The notes beneath the pieces are model-generated. The model did not search any database. It was not told the DNA's origin and worked only from the letters and a program-made list of their open reading frames with translations. Of a DNA stretch of 64,000 nucleotides, positions 23,916 to 34,202 are shown in pieces. The position numbers and the translations under genes are program-made. Every line of letters begins with the position of its first letter. The stretch's first letter is position 1. Source of the DNA: Microbotryomycetes sp. JL201 (lineage: Eukaryota > Basidiomycota > Microbotryomycetes); assembly GCA_033819885.1 (NCBI GenBank), contig JAQYUZ010000033.1, forward strand, positions 62,001 to 126,000, given 5' to 3'.

Positions 23916-26561
23916 ATGGCCCAGCCCGCCACTGCCGTCGCGTATCAAGGGCTCGGGTTTGGCGACCTAGGTATGCCTACAAGTGACAGCTTGCGTAAGT
24001 CTGGCACGCCCAAACCTAGAGCAGCTATGTCGAGAGCGCGCGCTGGGCAGTCGGGACGCAACTCTCCAGAGCACAACACGGCGGACTTCTGAATGTGCTC
24101 ACGCGGCGCAAGCATCAACGCGCTTGGAACGGTGGCTGAATCCCTCTTCTCGCAGCAGCCGGGGCATTGTTGTCAGACGACCGTTACTCGGCGTTCAAGA
24201 CGTCGGGGTCGAGCGGGGAGGGCGGCGCACCATCTAGCCACCCATTTGGACACTCGTTGGTGTCAAAGTCGGCCAAAACAGCAAACAATCCAGATCAAGC
24301 TGCTGGTCCCGCATCCGCAACGACCGCCCCGCACAACAACTCGCCTAGCCGAAAGCATTCGGTTGTGAGCCTCACCGATCACCGCGAGTCAATCTCGTAT
24401 CCAAAACCTTGGATACACCACCAAGACGCCGATGAAATGTTGTTCAACCCATCGATGCCTGCACCTGCGCCACCCGCTAGCGATGTGATCGAAGACGAAC
24501 ATGCCACCAGTCGGGTCCCGTTGCCAGCGTCGAAGGCGACTAAATCGAGACCGAGCCCAATCAAAGTCCCGTCGACATCGACTCAGACTTCAGGCCATGC
24601 TCATGCTCTTGGACCTTTGCTCCAAAGACCGTTCATGCAGCGACTAGCTAACGCCAAGGATAAAGAGTGTTCGCCAAACAAATCGAGGACGAATCGAATG
24701 GGATCTGTACCAGAGGACGAGCATCACGTTTGGCTCGAGGTGCGTAAAATTTACACCCAAATGTACTGTATCTGCTCTGACATCATTCAAATACCAGTCA
24801 CAGACAATAACAGACAGCAAGGATGCGGTCGAGATCTCGATGGCAAAGGCCAAGGAGTTCCAGGAAGCATTCGAGGCCAGAGTTCGGAAAGATTCAGGCT
24901 ACGGAGGATCCATCTCTGGGCCGACGCCTGCAGTGCTACCTGTGCTGCCGCCGCCGCCACTGCAAACTGACGGCTCGGACGTGTCTTCGCCGAATCTTTC
25001 TCCTCGAGCAAAGCCGACATCTGTCGCCGCGCACAAGATTTCGACGCGCCCGAAGGCTGCACACCAGCATCACCGCCGAGCGACGTCTGAAGATTCGCCA
25101 AAGATTTTGCAGGAAGCCACCTTCCGGTCGTTTGCGGACGTCGATCTCGACTCGACGGCGTACGACCCGGCCACGATTTCTTTTGCTACACGAGAAAGGC
25201 TACAAACTGCGTCGCCGACTTTGACATCTCCGACGCGAGCACATCATGAGCTGCCTGCGCGCTTTCGCCACTCTAGATCGCACTCGACAACGGCGATCCA
25301 TTCGCGAAAAAACAGTTCGATCCCAATGGATGCGTTCTTGAGGTCGTCCCAGACGACGACAGACGTGACGCCCATTCATTCGCCTACTCGTCAGTACGGA
25401 CTTTCGGCCAGCAGCAGTCGGCGGCCGTCTGTCGCTCCAAAGCCTTTCGACGCAAGCAATTCTATCGCCGTCAGCGTCAAAAGTCATGGCCGGAATGTGC
25501 GGGAAGTGGCTCGTGCACCTATTCAAGGCGCAGAACCAATCACTGTCTTGCTGCAGACACATTTGCGACCAGAAGAGATCGAGGCTTCGTGGACTTGTAC
25601 TGTCGCTCTCGACGCTCAAGGCCGACCGTGTACACAATGGGCGTTGACGCTTAAGCCAAAGGCCGCTTGGGCAGAAGCACCGACCGCATCCGAAAGTGAG
25701 CACGCAGGGCAGCCGGCTGCACACTTCTCGGGTTACAGTCTTGGAGGTCCGCATCGACAGACAACCCCAATCAAGCACGATCGGCCTGCCGCAGCGCCAG
25801 AAACCTCTCCAATGTCCGAAGTGCCCACGAGAATTCCATCACAGCCAGTGCCTCTCGGACCGACGAGCTCGCGGCGACCTTCTGCTTTTGAGCACGCGCC
25901 ATTTGACCCGAACGCCGCGTCGAGTCACGTAGATCCGCTCTATGTTCCGGGCACGCCGCAACGACCGCGCATCGAGTCTCGGGACACGATCAAAGCCGGT
26001 GAACAGAGACAGCTTCTGGCAAATGGCCGCCACTCTCCCAATCGACCTCGTCGAAAGCTTGGCAGCGACTCGAGCGAGGATGCCGATGCTCAGCTGACGC
26101 CGCGTCGGCCATCCGCGTCGAAAGCTTCGGCTCAGCATCGGCACAATGTCACGAGTCCTGTTCGCTCAGCTTACAAGCTGGGACATGATGGTTCTCGTGC
26201 TGATCGTGAAGATGAGCCGCGAACGCCAACCAGACCGATCAAGCCTCCGATGGTCGGTGTGACGCCACCGACTCCGTTCGTCGGAGTCGAGGCCGAGAAC
26301 AGCGATGCTGCTGTGCCTCCCATACCGGACTTCAGGACTGTTCTCAGCGGCGTACACGAAGACAGTGATGATACAGTGTCTGATCTGGACGTTGATGAGA
26401 GTCGCCGGGCGGCCGAGTTGGCATTGGCACGAGGCAAGCAGCGCATGATGAGCAAGTGGAGCGACACTGAAGGTGAAGAGACCGAAGACGACGACGACAG
26501 ACCAAAAACGAGTTGGAGTTCGGTCAGTGATGGAACAGACGACGGGTCGCGCCAGGCTTGA
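23916..26561 (+). CDS. Large disordered protein, function unknown
   Basis: Not recognised. Exons 23916-23994, 24156-24739, 24798-26561 give 808 residues; the first donor could instead be at 23972 in the same phase. Composition is Ser/Pro/Thr/His-rich throughout, with many SP/TP and basic-S sites (SRSHSTTAIHSRKNSS, RRPSVAPKP) suggesting phosphorylation. A short more ordered stretch lies around PITVLLQTHLRPEEIEASWT then CTVALDAQGRPCTQWAL, and an acidic tail ends DTEGEETEDDDDRP. No membrane segment or catalytic motif. The coding capacity and codon pattern look real; the job is unknown. Confidence 0.7.
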
Positions 26562-26808
26562 AATTGTAACTTTCTTGGGGACGCCCATGCCGGACATGGT
26601 CGAGATTAAAGGTCGGTTCTTGGATGTAGTACCTTGTTCATTGTTGTGGTCACATAAATTCACGATCGATGCTCGGGCCGGTGTTGCCGTCCAGCTTGGC
26701 CTTGATGCCGCTCTAACGACGACACTCGTATTTGCTCGAGACGACGACAGCACCGTTCAATCAACCAGGTAACGTGTCGTGAACGCCGTGTGACTTGCTG
26801 TAGACCGG

Positions 26809-29255
26809 ATGCCCACCTCCCTGCGTCAGCGAAAGCAGGCTGCCGCCATCATGACGCCATCCAAGCATGCAGACAAACACAGAAGCGAGTCTGACGAGTC
26901 GACCAAACCGCCTCAGTCGTCGTCAGCACCAGCACAACCAGCCAAGCCTCCTGCGCGGCGTAACATTTCCCTGGCCGTCGCCGTGCTCGCTGGATTTGCC
27001 CTCTATGTAGCTTCGGTCGTCACTTCTGGTGGTTCTCCAAGCATTGGCCGGCCGTTGCCTAGCCGGTACGCCGTCTGTTCTCGCAAGGGGCAGACGCAAA
27101 TCATCACTTCGTTCGCCACCACGACAGGAAACGAGTCGGAGAGCCGAGCAGAGTGCATCGTCGTCGATCAGGGCAGAGTCGCCATGTCTGGAACGTTGTC
27201 TATGGTTAGGTCGAGCTACGGAGACAGTGACACGCGAGGCAAAATGCTCAGCGGAACCAAGATTTTCTACCTTAAAGCCGGCCAGACCCTGATACCGGGC
27301 TTGTGAGTCGGACGAGACTTTTTCACCAGCACTAGCACTGACACACGTACCAGAATCGATGCCCATGCTCACGTATTGCAAAATGGCGAAGCGGCGAGTG
27401 CAGTCGATCTCGTTGGCGCGTCGTCCGTACAAGACGCGTTAGATCGCATTGCCGAGTACGTTGAACGAGATCCAAAGCTCAAGCACGACAGATCTCGCTT
27501 CGTTCTCGGCCTTGGATGGGATCAAACAAAGTGGCCCGTCAAGGTCTTTCCCAGTGCGCACGACATTGAAAACGATGCACGTCTGCGTGGCAGACCAATC
27601 TACCTGAAACGTATCGATGTACATGCACTCTGGGTCTCGCAAGCCATCATCGACAAGATTGAGCGCATACCCGACAAGGTTGATGGTGGCCTCGTGGTGC
27701 GATTGCCAAATGGCAAGCCATCTGGTGTCTTTGTCGACAATGCCATGAATCTCCCTCGTAAGCCATGACGATAATTAGGCATTGCATGCAGTGTTATTAA
27801 CGAAACCGCCTCAAAGTTTCTGTCATTCCCAAATGGACTGATGAGCAACGACTAGAGTATCTCCGAGTCACGGCAAAAGAGATGCTGCAGCATGGCTTGA
27901 CGTCTGTGCATGACGCAAGCTTATCCATTGCCGATGTGGCTTTCCTCAGGCGACTCGACGAGAGCAATCAGATGCCTGTGCGCATTTACGGATTGTTGGC
28001 GTGCGACCCGCTCAACAGCTATTGCGGCGACCAAATTGAAAAGTATGACCAGAAGCGCCGGTTCACGATCAGGCGAGTACTGTCTGCGTTCTCTTCCGAC
28101 GAAGGAGTAACTATGATGCTGCTTTGACTTGCACAGAGCTGTCAAGATCTTTACCGACGGCGCACTTGGCTCTTGGGGCGCAGCCATGCATCAAGACTAC
28201 TCGGACAACCCCGGTGTCAGAGGAATCATGATTTCCTCCGAAGAGCAGTTGCACAACGTCATCAGCAAGGTGCGGCTACAGATCAAGCGCCCGTAAACTT
28301 GCTGACGCTCCATGTTTCTGCAGTGGATTGCCAAGGTCTGTCATCGGGTACTTCAAAATATGATCTAATTGTATGTTGAAGCTCTTTGCATCTTGCAGGG
28401 CTTCCAGGTCTGCTCTCATGCCATTGGGGATCGAGCGAATACCGTGGTTCTTGATGCCTACGAAAGAGCGACAAAGCAGTTAGGACTGTCTGTCAAAGCT
28501 CTACGGCTTCGTATTGAGCACGCGCAAATCCTGGTCAGTTCTTCCTATTCAAGACGTGGGCGAGGATTGAAGGGCTTTTGCTCATCAGACGCCGAAAGAT
28601 ATCGAGCGAGCGGGCAAGATGGGAGCTATCTCAAGTGTGCAACCGACGCATTGTGAGAACAAGAGATTTGCTTAGCCGAATCGATTCTCAGAAGACTCTA
28701 CAAAACAGGCACGAGCGACATGGGCTACGCGGAAGCGCGCCTCGGACCCGAGCGAATTAAAGGTGCATACGCCTGGCGCTCGCTTCAAAAGTATGTAGGG
28801 TCGTTCTTTTTCTTGTCGTTTCCGGCTGACAACGCTTCAATGGCCAGATCTGGTAGCCCATTGGCGCTAGGCAGCGACTTCCCGGTCGAAAAAGTCTCGC
28901 CGTTCCTTGGCATTCACTCTGCAGTGTCGCGCAAGTGGCTTGACGGCACTTCGCCGCACGGTCAGGGAGGATGGTATGTTTGATGTACTTTGGGTTCCCG
29001 CCTCAAATCGACTCTTTCATTCGCAGGTATCCGACGGAGAAGCTGTCTCGCCTCGAGACGCTGCGGGGCTTCACGCTAGACGCGGCATATGCAGCGTTCC
29101 AAGAGGATCGTCTCGGTTCGCTCGAGATGGCAAAAGAAGCCGACTTTGTCATACTCGATCGAGATCTTGTGACGGCGAGCGAGTCTGACATTGCGAGCAC
29201 TGTGGTAAAAGCTACTGTTGTAGGTGGCACTCTCATGTATGGCAAGCTGCAATGA
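26809..29255 (+). CDS. Membrane-anchored amidohydrolase, YtcJ-like (Amidohydro_3)
   Basis: Metal-dependent hydrolase of the YtcJ/Amidohydro_3 group, whose members hydrolyse amide or related bonds; substrate unknown. Ten exons (26809-27302, 27354-27757, 27817-28072, 28137-28269, 28324-28335, 28399-28533, 28589-28652, 28709-28790, 28848-28973, 29027-29255); 644 residues. A basic, Pro-rich N-terminus is followed by one membrane segment (ISLAVAVLAGFALYVASVV), so the enzyme domain probably faces the lumen or outside. Metal and active-site motifs: IDAHAHV, AVKIFTDGALGSWGAAM, VCSHAIGDRAN, RIEHAQIL, LALGSDFPVE. Exon 5 encodes only WIAK (12 nt). The intron at 28073-28136 starts GCGAGT (GC-AG). It converges with the next gene, with 15 bases between stop codons. 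Confidence 0.9.
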
Positions 29256-29270
29256 AATATCGACCCGAAA

Positions 29271-30530
29271 CTAATTCGAGGCGAGCACGGATGGCAACCG
29301 TGATTTCTCAGCGGTCGTTTCTGGTCCAAAATCGACTACAAAGTTGTCCAGAACGTCAGTCAATTCTGAAAGTGCTCGCCTCACACGCACGCCCGGACTG
29401 CTCTGTATGGTTTGGTCTTGCTCTATGATCGGAATGGGCCTACTGCTGAGGACTGCCGGCACTGGTGGCCTTGATATCGTCGCAGGGAGCTCATGCTGAA
29501 TGTGTGAGTACCTCGGGGTTTTGCGATAGACTTTGCGTTGAGTCACATTGCTGTGTGATGCGGCTTTCAAGTACGTATGCTGCGAAGTGTGGCGGGCAGC
29601 TGTTTTGGCGTTCAAGGCCACAGCAGCGGTCTTTCTGAAATTCATCGCTTTGTTTCGGTCTTCTCTACCCTTCTTCGTCGGCGTCCCGAACGTGTTGTGG
29701 TCAGCGTACGCGCGGAGGATACCTGTGCGACGAGGCGTGGCACTTTTGAACACGAGGGGCCTCTGTCGACGTCGAGACACGGGCCTAGGACGATTGACGA
29801 TGTTTCGAGCAGGTGAATGTTGCTGGCCTGCATGGCGTATGTTCGACAGCTGCCGCGCGTCACAGGAGTAATGAATTTTGATCGGCACCGCTGTAGGGGA
29901 AACAAGGCTCGGTCCGGTGTCTGTATTGATGTTGTTCATCTCCTCGTCGTCGACTTCCGGAGGGATCGCCAGTCGGCGCAAGGCGGTCGTCCGAACGACT
30001 CGACTCTCGCTCGCAGGTTTGAGAGCTTGGCGAAACAATGCAAATCTTTTGCGCTCCTGGGCAGAGGGCAAAGAACTGTTCACCTCTTGACGCATGACGC
30101 TTGCGAGACAGACATCAGGCAGTCTGGCATCCTCTAAGCTTGGTGGCTGTTTTGGAAGCTTAGTCCTCGTGAGCCCGTTGGGCGTTTTTGGGTTTGTTGC
30201 TGGTCTCACGAAGCGACCAAGTGTATCTGATACTGTCTTCTTGGCCTTTGAGAGCTTATTGTTCAAGTTGTTGCGAAGGGCGACCCGAGTCGAAAGCGAG
30301 AGAGAGCCATGTGAGCCGCTTTCCCAGAGATTCAAATAGCTCGAATGGCCGTTCCGATGCTCTCGTGGCTTATTGGGCGCGGGACAAGGCTGCAGTGAGC
30401 TGGTCGCAGAGCTCGAGCGCGAGCGACGATCCTCAGCAGGACATGCAGGAGGTGAGGGGGGCAGCCACGCAGCCACAAGGCGGATATATGGTTGATCACT
30501 ATCGACTGATGCCTCCTCTACATCTGTCAT
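29271..30530 (-). CDS. Basic, Ser/Arg/Pro-rich protein, function unknown
   Basis: Not recognised. One uninterrupted frame; start taken as the ATG of MTDVEEASVDSDQPY, giving 419 residues. Sequence is basic and largely disordered, with a Lys-rich helix-like stretch (LRNNLNNKLSKAKKTVSDTL) and a more hydrophobic C-terminal segment (RRALSELTDVLDNFVVDFG). A long intronless frame is unusual among the intron-dense neighbours. An upstream exon cannot be excluded. Confidence 0.6.
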   Translation of the reverse strand: MTDVEEASVDSDQPYIRLVAAWLPPSPPACPAEDRRSRSSSATSSLQPCPAPNKPREHRNGHSSYLNLWESGSHGSLSLSTRVALRNNLNNKLSKAKKTVSDTLGRFVRPATNPKTPNGLTRTKLPKQPPSLEDARLPDVCLASVMRQEVNSSLPSAQERKRFALFRQALKPASESRVVRTTALRRLAIPPEVDDEEMNNINTDTGPSLVSPTAVPIKIHYSCDARQLSNIRHAGQQHSPARNIVNRPRPVSRRRQRPLVFKSATPRRTGILRAYADHNTFGTPTKKGREDRNKAMNFRKTAAVALNAKTAARHTSQHTYLKAASHSNVTQRKVYRKTPRYSHIQHELPATISRPPVPAVLSSRPIPIIEQDQTIQSSPGVRVRRALSELTDVLDNFVVDFGPETTAEKSRLPSVLASN

Positions 30531-31305
30531 CGGCGAAGTGGGCAGCCAGCAGGTTGGCAACGGCAACGCCAAGTTGTGTAAGAGCTCCGACTCCGTGTCT
30601 CGCAGGTGGTCTTTACCTCTGCTAACGGACAGTCTCCTTACGGTAGCCGATCCCTTGAGACGCGGCTCGAGTCGCTTTGGGTTTCCACGAACGAGAAGCT
30701 CCGGAGCGAGTCACGTGACCTTCTTTGTTCTCATCGACCCGCCCCTGGCTCGCGCCTCGTCTCCCGCAGACGCTAGCAATGTCGGCGTTAGCGCCATCAT
30801 ATTCACAGGCTATGTACACTGCTCGAGATTCCTGAACTGTTTTCGCCCCTCGCGGAGAAGCTAGCGGCCCTGAGCAGCACAGCTTTGGATCCTGTGGTGG
30901 CAGCTGAACCCTGCGTTTACGTCAGATTGTACGTGGCCGTGTTCCTTGACAGATGGTCGCAGCAAGCAATACGGCGCTTGATCCGCGAGACGCAGTTTTT
31001 GGAATGCGTGCACAGCAATCTTTCGCTTGGCGCTCTCCTTGCTGCGCGCGACCGTGCCCTTGCACGGAAGATCCGCGCAGTTGATTGACGCACAACTAGT
31101 GTGCGGCAGAGTAAAGTACTGCATCGGGAAGCTGAACCAAGCTTTGCTGTGTCTGTAACGCAAACCAGCGCTGTGCTTGCAGGTCTGTGCAGGCCGCCAC
31201 TAGCACTGGCACGGTCCCGCTCGTGTCTCATCCGTCAACTTTTTGACCGACATTGCGGTCGCGCTCGCTTCTCTCATCTTCAAGACTTTGCCCGGTCGCT
31301 TCTCA
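30531..31305. promoter_or_regulatory. Divergent upstream region, basic orphan and first chitin deacetylase
   Basis: 775 bases between two start codons facing away from each other. It must hold both promoters; no further gene or repeat is visible. Confidence 0.4.
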
Positions 31306-32442
31306 ATGCGGATTGTACCAGCCCTCATCGCTGTTTGCGCTTTCGTATCCAGCTCTTCGGTCGCCGCACCGACACCGGAAGTCGTCGATACGGTGCTCCC
31401 GCCGCTGCCGATTGACTTTGATCATGACCTCAACGCTACGCTGTACGAGCACAACCTCGAAAAGAGGGCTTGGGATGGCATATTCCGCAAATGTTCGCGA
31501 AGCGGGACTTTTGCATTAACGTTTGATGATGGTCCGGTGGGTTCCGCAATAGCCTCGTGTTACCTTGAGCGGCGAGTGTCGAGGCATCGATCTGACGTCT
31601 GTGATTACAGTACTACATCGGCCAAGACATTGCCAATTATCTGAACTCGCAGGGGGTCAAAGGCTCGTTCTTCGTCAAGTACGTTCAAGCGCGCGCCAGC
31701 AGGGTCCGGCGCAATCTGACTTCATACTTTGTTTCTCCTTCAGCGGCAACAATTGGGGATGCATCTATGACAGGGCGGACGACCTCATCGCCCGATATCG
31801 TGCAGGCCATATGATCGGTGAGTGCAAATGCTCGGCCATTGTGCCCAAACTTGGCAGCGCTAGAGATGGCAATCGAATGACAATGCGAGACATCTAAGGC
31901 GCGCACACGTGGTCACATCCGGACGTCTCAAAGCTCTCGGCTAGTCAGCTCGAACGACAACTCGACTACGTCGAGGAGGCGCTACGCAAGATCCTTGGCG
32001 TCAAACCGCGTTGGTTCAGACCGCCGTTCGGAAGCGTAACTGCCGAGAATATACGTGTATTGCAACGACGCGGGTACGGTATTGTGAACTGGGACGTTGA
32101 CAGTGGTGACACCGCTGGCTTGTCTACGTCGCAATCAATCCAGCGCTACAATTCAATTCTTGGCTCGTATCCAGAAGGTCATATCGCTCTTAATCACGAG
32201 GTGAGATTGGCGAAGGCTGGTCATCAAATGGCCTCTGACCGCGACATCGTGCTTTCCAGACGAAGCAGAACACGCCACAGATTATCAGAGACGTAGTGCC
32301 AAAGCTGAAGAGTCGCGGTTGGCGCCTGGTTTCTGTTGCCGAGTGTACGGGTCATTCGCCCTATCAACGTGTCGGCACCGCCAGCAAGCGTGACAGCTCA
32401 TGGACTTGCTCGGGCAAGCCAGGTCCCGGCCAAGTCTGGTGA
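31306..32442 (+). CDS. Secreted chitin deacetylase (NodB-type polysaccharide deacetylase), copy 1
   Basis: Removes acetyl groups from chitin to make chitosan in the cell wall (carbohydrate esterase family 4). Exons 31306-31536, 31611-31678, 31744-31817, 31899-32200, 32260-32442; 285 residues. Signal peptide MRIVPALIAVCAFVSSSSVA, then a possible Kex2-type site LEKR just before AWDG. Catalytic motifs: TFDDGP, AHTWSHPD (metal His pair), RPPFGS, VNWDVDSGD, and the final ALNHE. It ends with a Cys-containing SSWTCSGKPGPGQ tail. The tandem neighbour is a close relative. Confidence 0.93.
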
Positions 32443-32903
32443 TGATGATGACCCGCCATTCACGAAATCCGAGCAAGCACTGATGACCATCATCGACCCT
32501 GCGGACTCTGGAATGATGATTTGATGACCTGATGACCGCACAGCTTGAACGATGACCGTACTGATTTCCTATTAATAACGTGACGACCCGAGCTGTAATG
32601 AAGCATCGTAGTATTGTGACGTGGCGTTCTCGCAGCCTTTTTTTGTGAGTGCGACGCTGATCGGTCACGTGACAAAAATTTCCTTGCCCTTCACCTACGA
32701 GCAATCGCGCAAAGCTGCGATGACCATGCTCATCACTCAACAAGTTTATGACAGCGGTTGATGGAGACTTTCATTTACGCTTGATCGGCCGTCCCGCGCG
32801 AGCTAAAAATTGAAAGCGATGTCTCACGCGCGCGCTCCCGGGCCAGGCGGGCTCGGTCGTCCTCTTGCATCGCCCTCTTTCTTGCAACTACACCGAGCAG
32901 GCA
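32443..32903. other. Intergenic region between the two chitin deacetylases
   Basis: 461 bases containing the end of copy 1 and the promoter of copy 2. No extra feature recognised. Confidence 0.4.
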
Positions 32904-33995
32904 ATGTTCGCTCCAAAGGCTGTTCTTCTTGCACTCGCATGCTTGGGTGCGGCCGTTACAGCTGCACCTGCATCGAACTCGGCCTCTGCGGTCAATGCGA
33001 CGCTGTATGCGCGCGAGCTCGAGAAACGTGCGTGGGACGGCGTCTTTACAAAATGCTCAAAGCCCGGAACTTTTGCTTTGACTTTCGATGATGGTCCTGT
33101 GCGTGCCCATAATTACACAAGTTGGCGCACAGGCCTTCCGACTGACTATGTCCACGGGGTTTAGTACACCCCCGGCAACCGAATCTCGAGGTATCTCACA
33201 TCGAAACACGCTAACGCGTCCTTCTTCGTCAACGGCAATAATTACGACTGTCAGTCCCGTCTGCTCACGTGACTTGACGGAGCTTGCGCGCGAGACTGAT
33301 GGTCCCCACTTTGGAAAGGCATCTACAATCGTGCGGACGAGCTCATTGCGCGCTACAAGGCTGGTCATCTAATTGGTAAGCCAGTCGCCGCTTTCCGAGT
33401 GAGAGCGCGCCGCTGCCGCCTCAACCGGATTCAGATCATAGCTCAGAGCTGACTCATGAAACGCATCGTCAAAGGCTCTCATACTTGGTCGCACTCGGAC
33501 ATCACTCAGATCTCTTCCACTGAGCTTCATCGTCAACTCGACCTGATCGAGGAGGCTTTGCGCAAAATCCTCGGTGTCAAACCTCGCTGGTTCAGACCGC
33601 CGTATGGAAGCTATAACGCGGCTGCTATCAAAGTTTTGCAGTCAAGAGGCTACGGTGTGGTCACGTGGGACATTGACACGGGCGATTCTCTCGGCAAATC
33701 GACAAGCTATGGCATCCAACAGTTCGACAAGGTTCTCAACACATACCCCTCAGGTCACATGTCACTCAGTCACGAGACATACGCTGGAACTGCCGATACA
33801 GTCATTCCGAACGTTGTGCCCAAGCTGTTGGCAAAGGGTTGGAAGCTGGTCACGGTCAACGAATGCCTTGGCCCTTACTCGCGCTATCAGAGTGTCGGCA
33901 AGCCAGGCGTGCGCGACAGTACTTGGACATGCTCAGGCAAACCCGGTCCTGCAGCTGATCGTGCCTCGAGAGTTGCGGCGCCATCCCCAGAGTGA
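32904..33995 (+). CDS. Secreted chitin deacetylase, copy 2 (tandem paralogue)
   Basis: Same family and plan as the preceding gene, again exactly 285 residues. Exons 32904-33098, 33165-33249, 33319-33375, 33475-33995. Signal peptide MFAPKAVLLALACLGAAVTA, LEKRAWDG, TFDDGP, NNYDCIYNRADELIARYKAG, SHTWSHSD, RPPYGS, VTWDIDTGD, SLSHE. The first three intron positions match copy 1 in location and phase, but the fourth intron of copy 1 (after the final HE) is missing here. The C-terminal tail differs (AADRASRVAAPSPE). This pattern supports tandem duplication followed by loss of one intron, or gain in copy 1. Confidence 0.93.
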
Positions 33996-34202
33996 CCAGG
34001 AGCCTTGTTTCGAGTGAGATTGGTCTGTGCGGATAGTTCTTCGGCGTCTACACGTAAATGGCCAATTTCAGTTGTCCGCGTGTGCAGATAGACACTTTCC
34101 TCTGTATAGCAAAGTGATCAGACACTTTTGTGCGGTTAGGTACTACAACAATTTTTGCTGGAAAATGACACTCGGTCTTTCCATGATGTTCCTACGTGTA
34201 TT

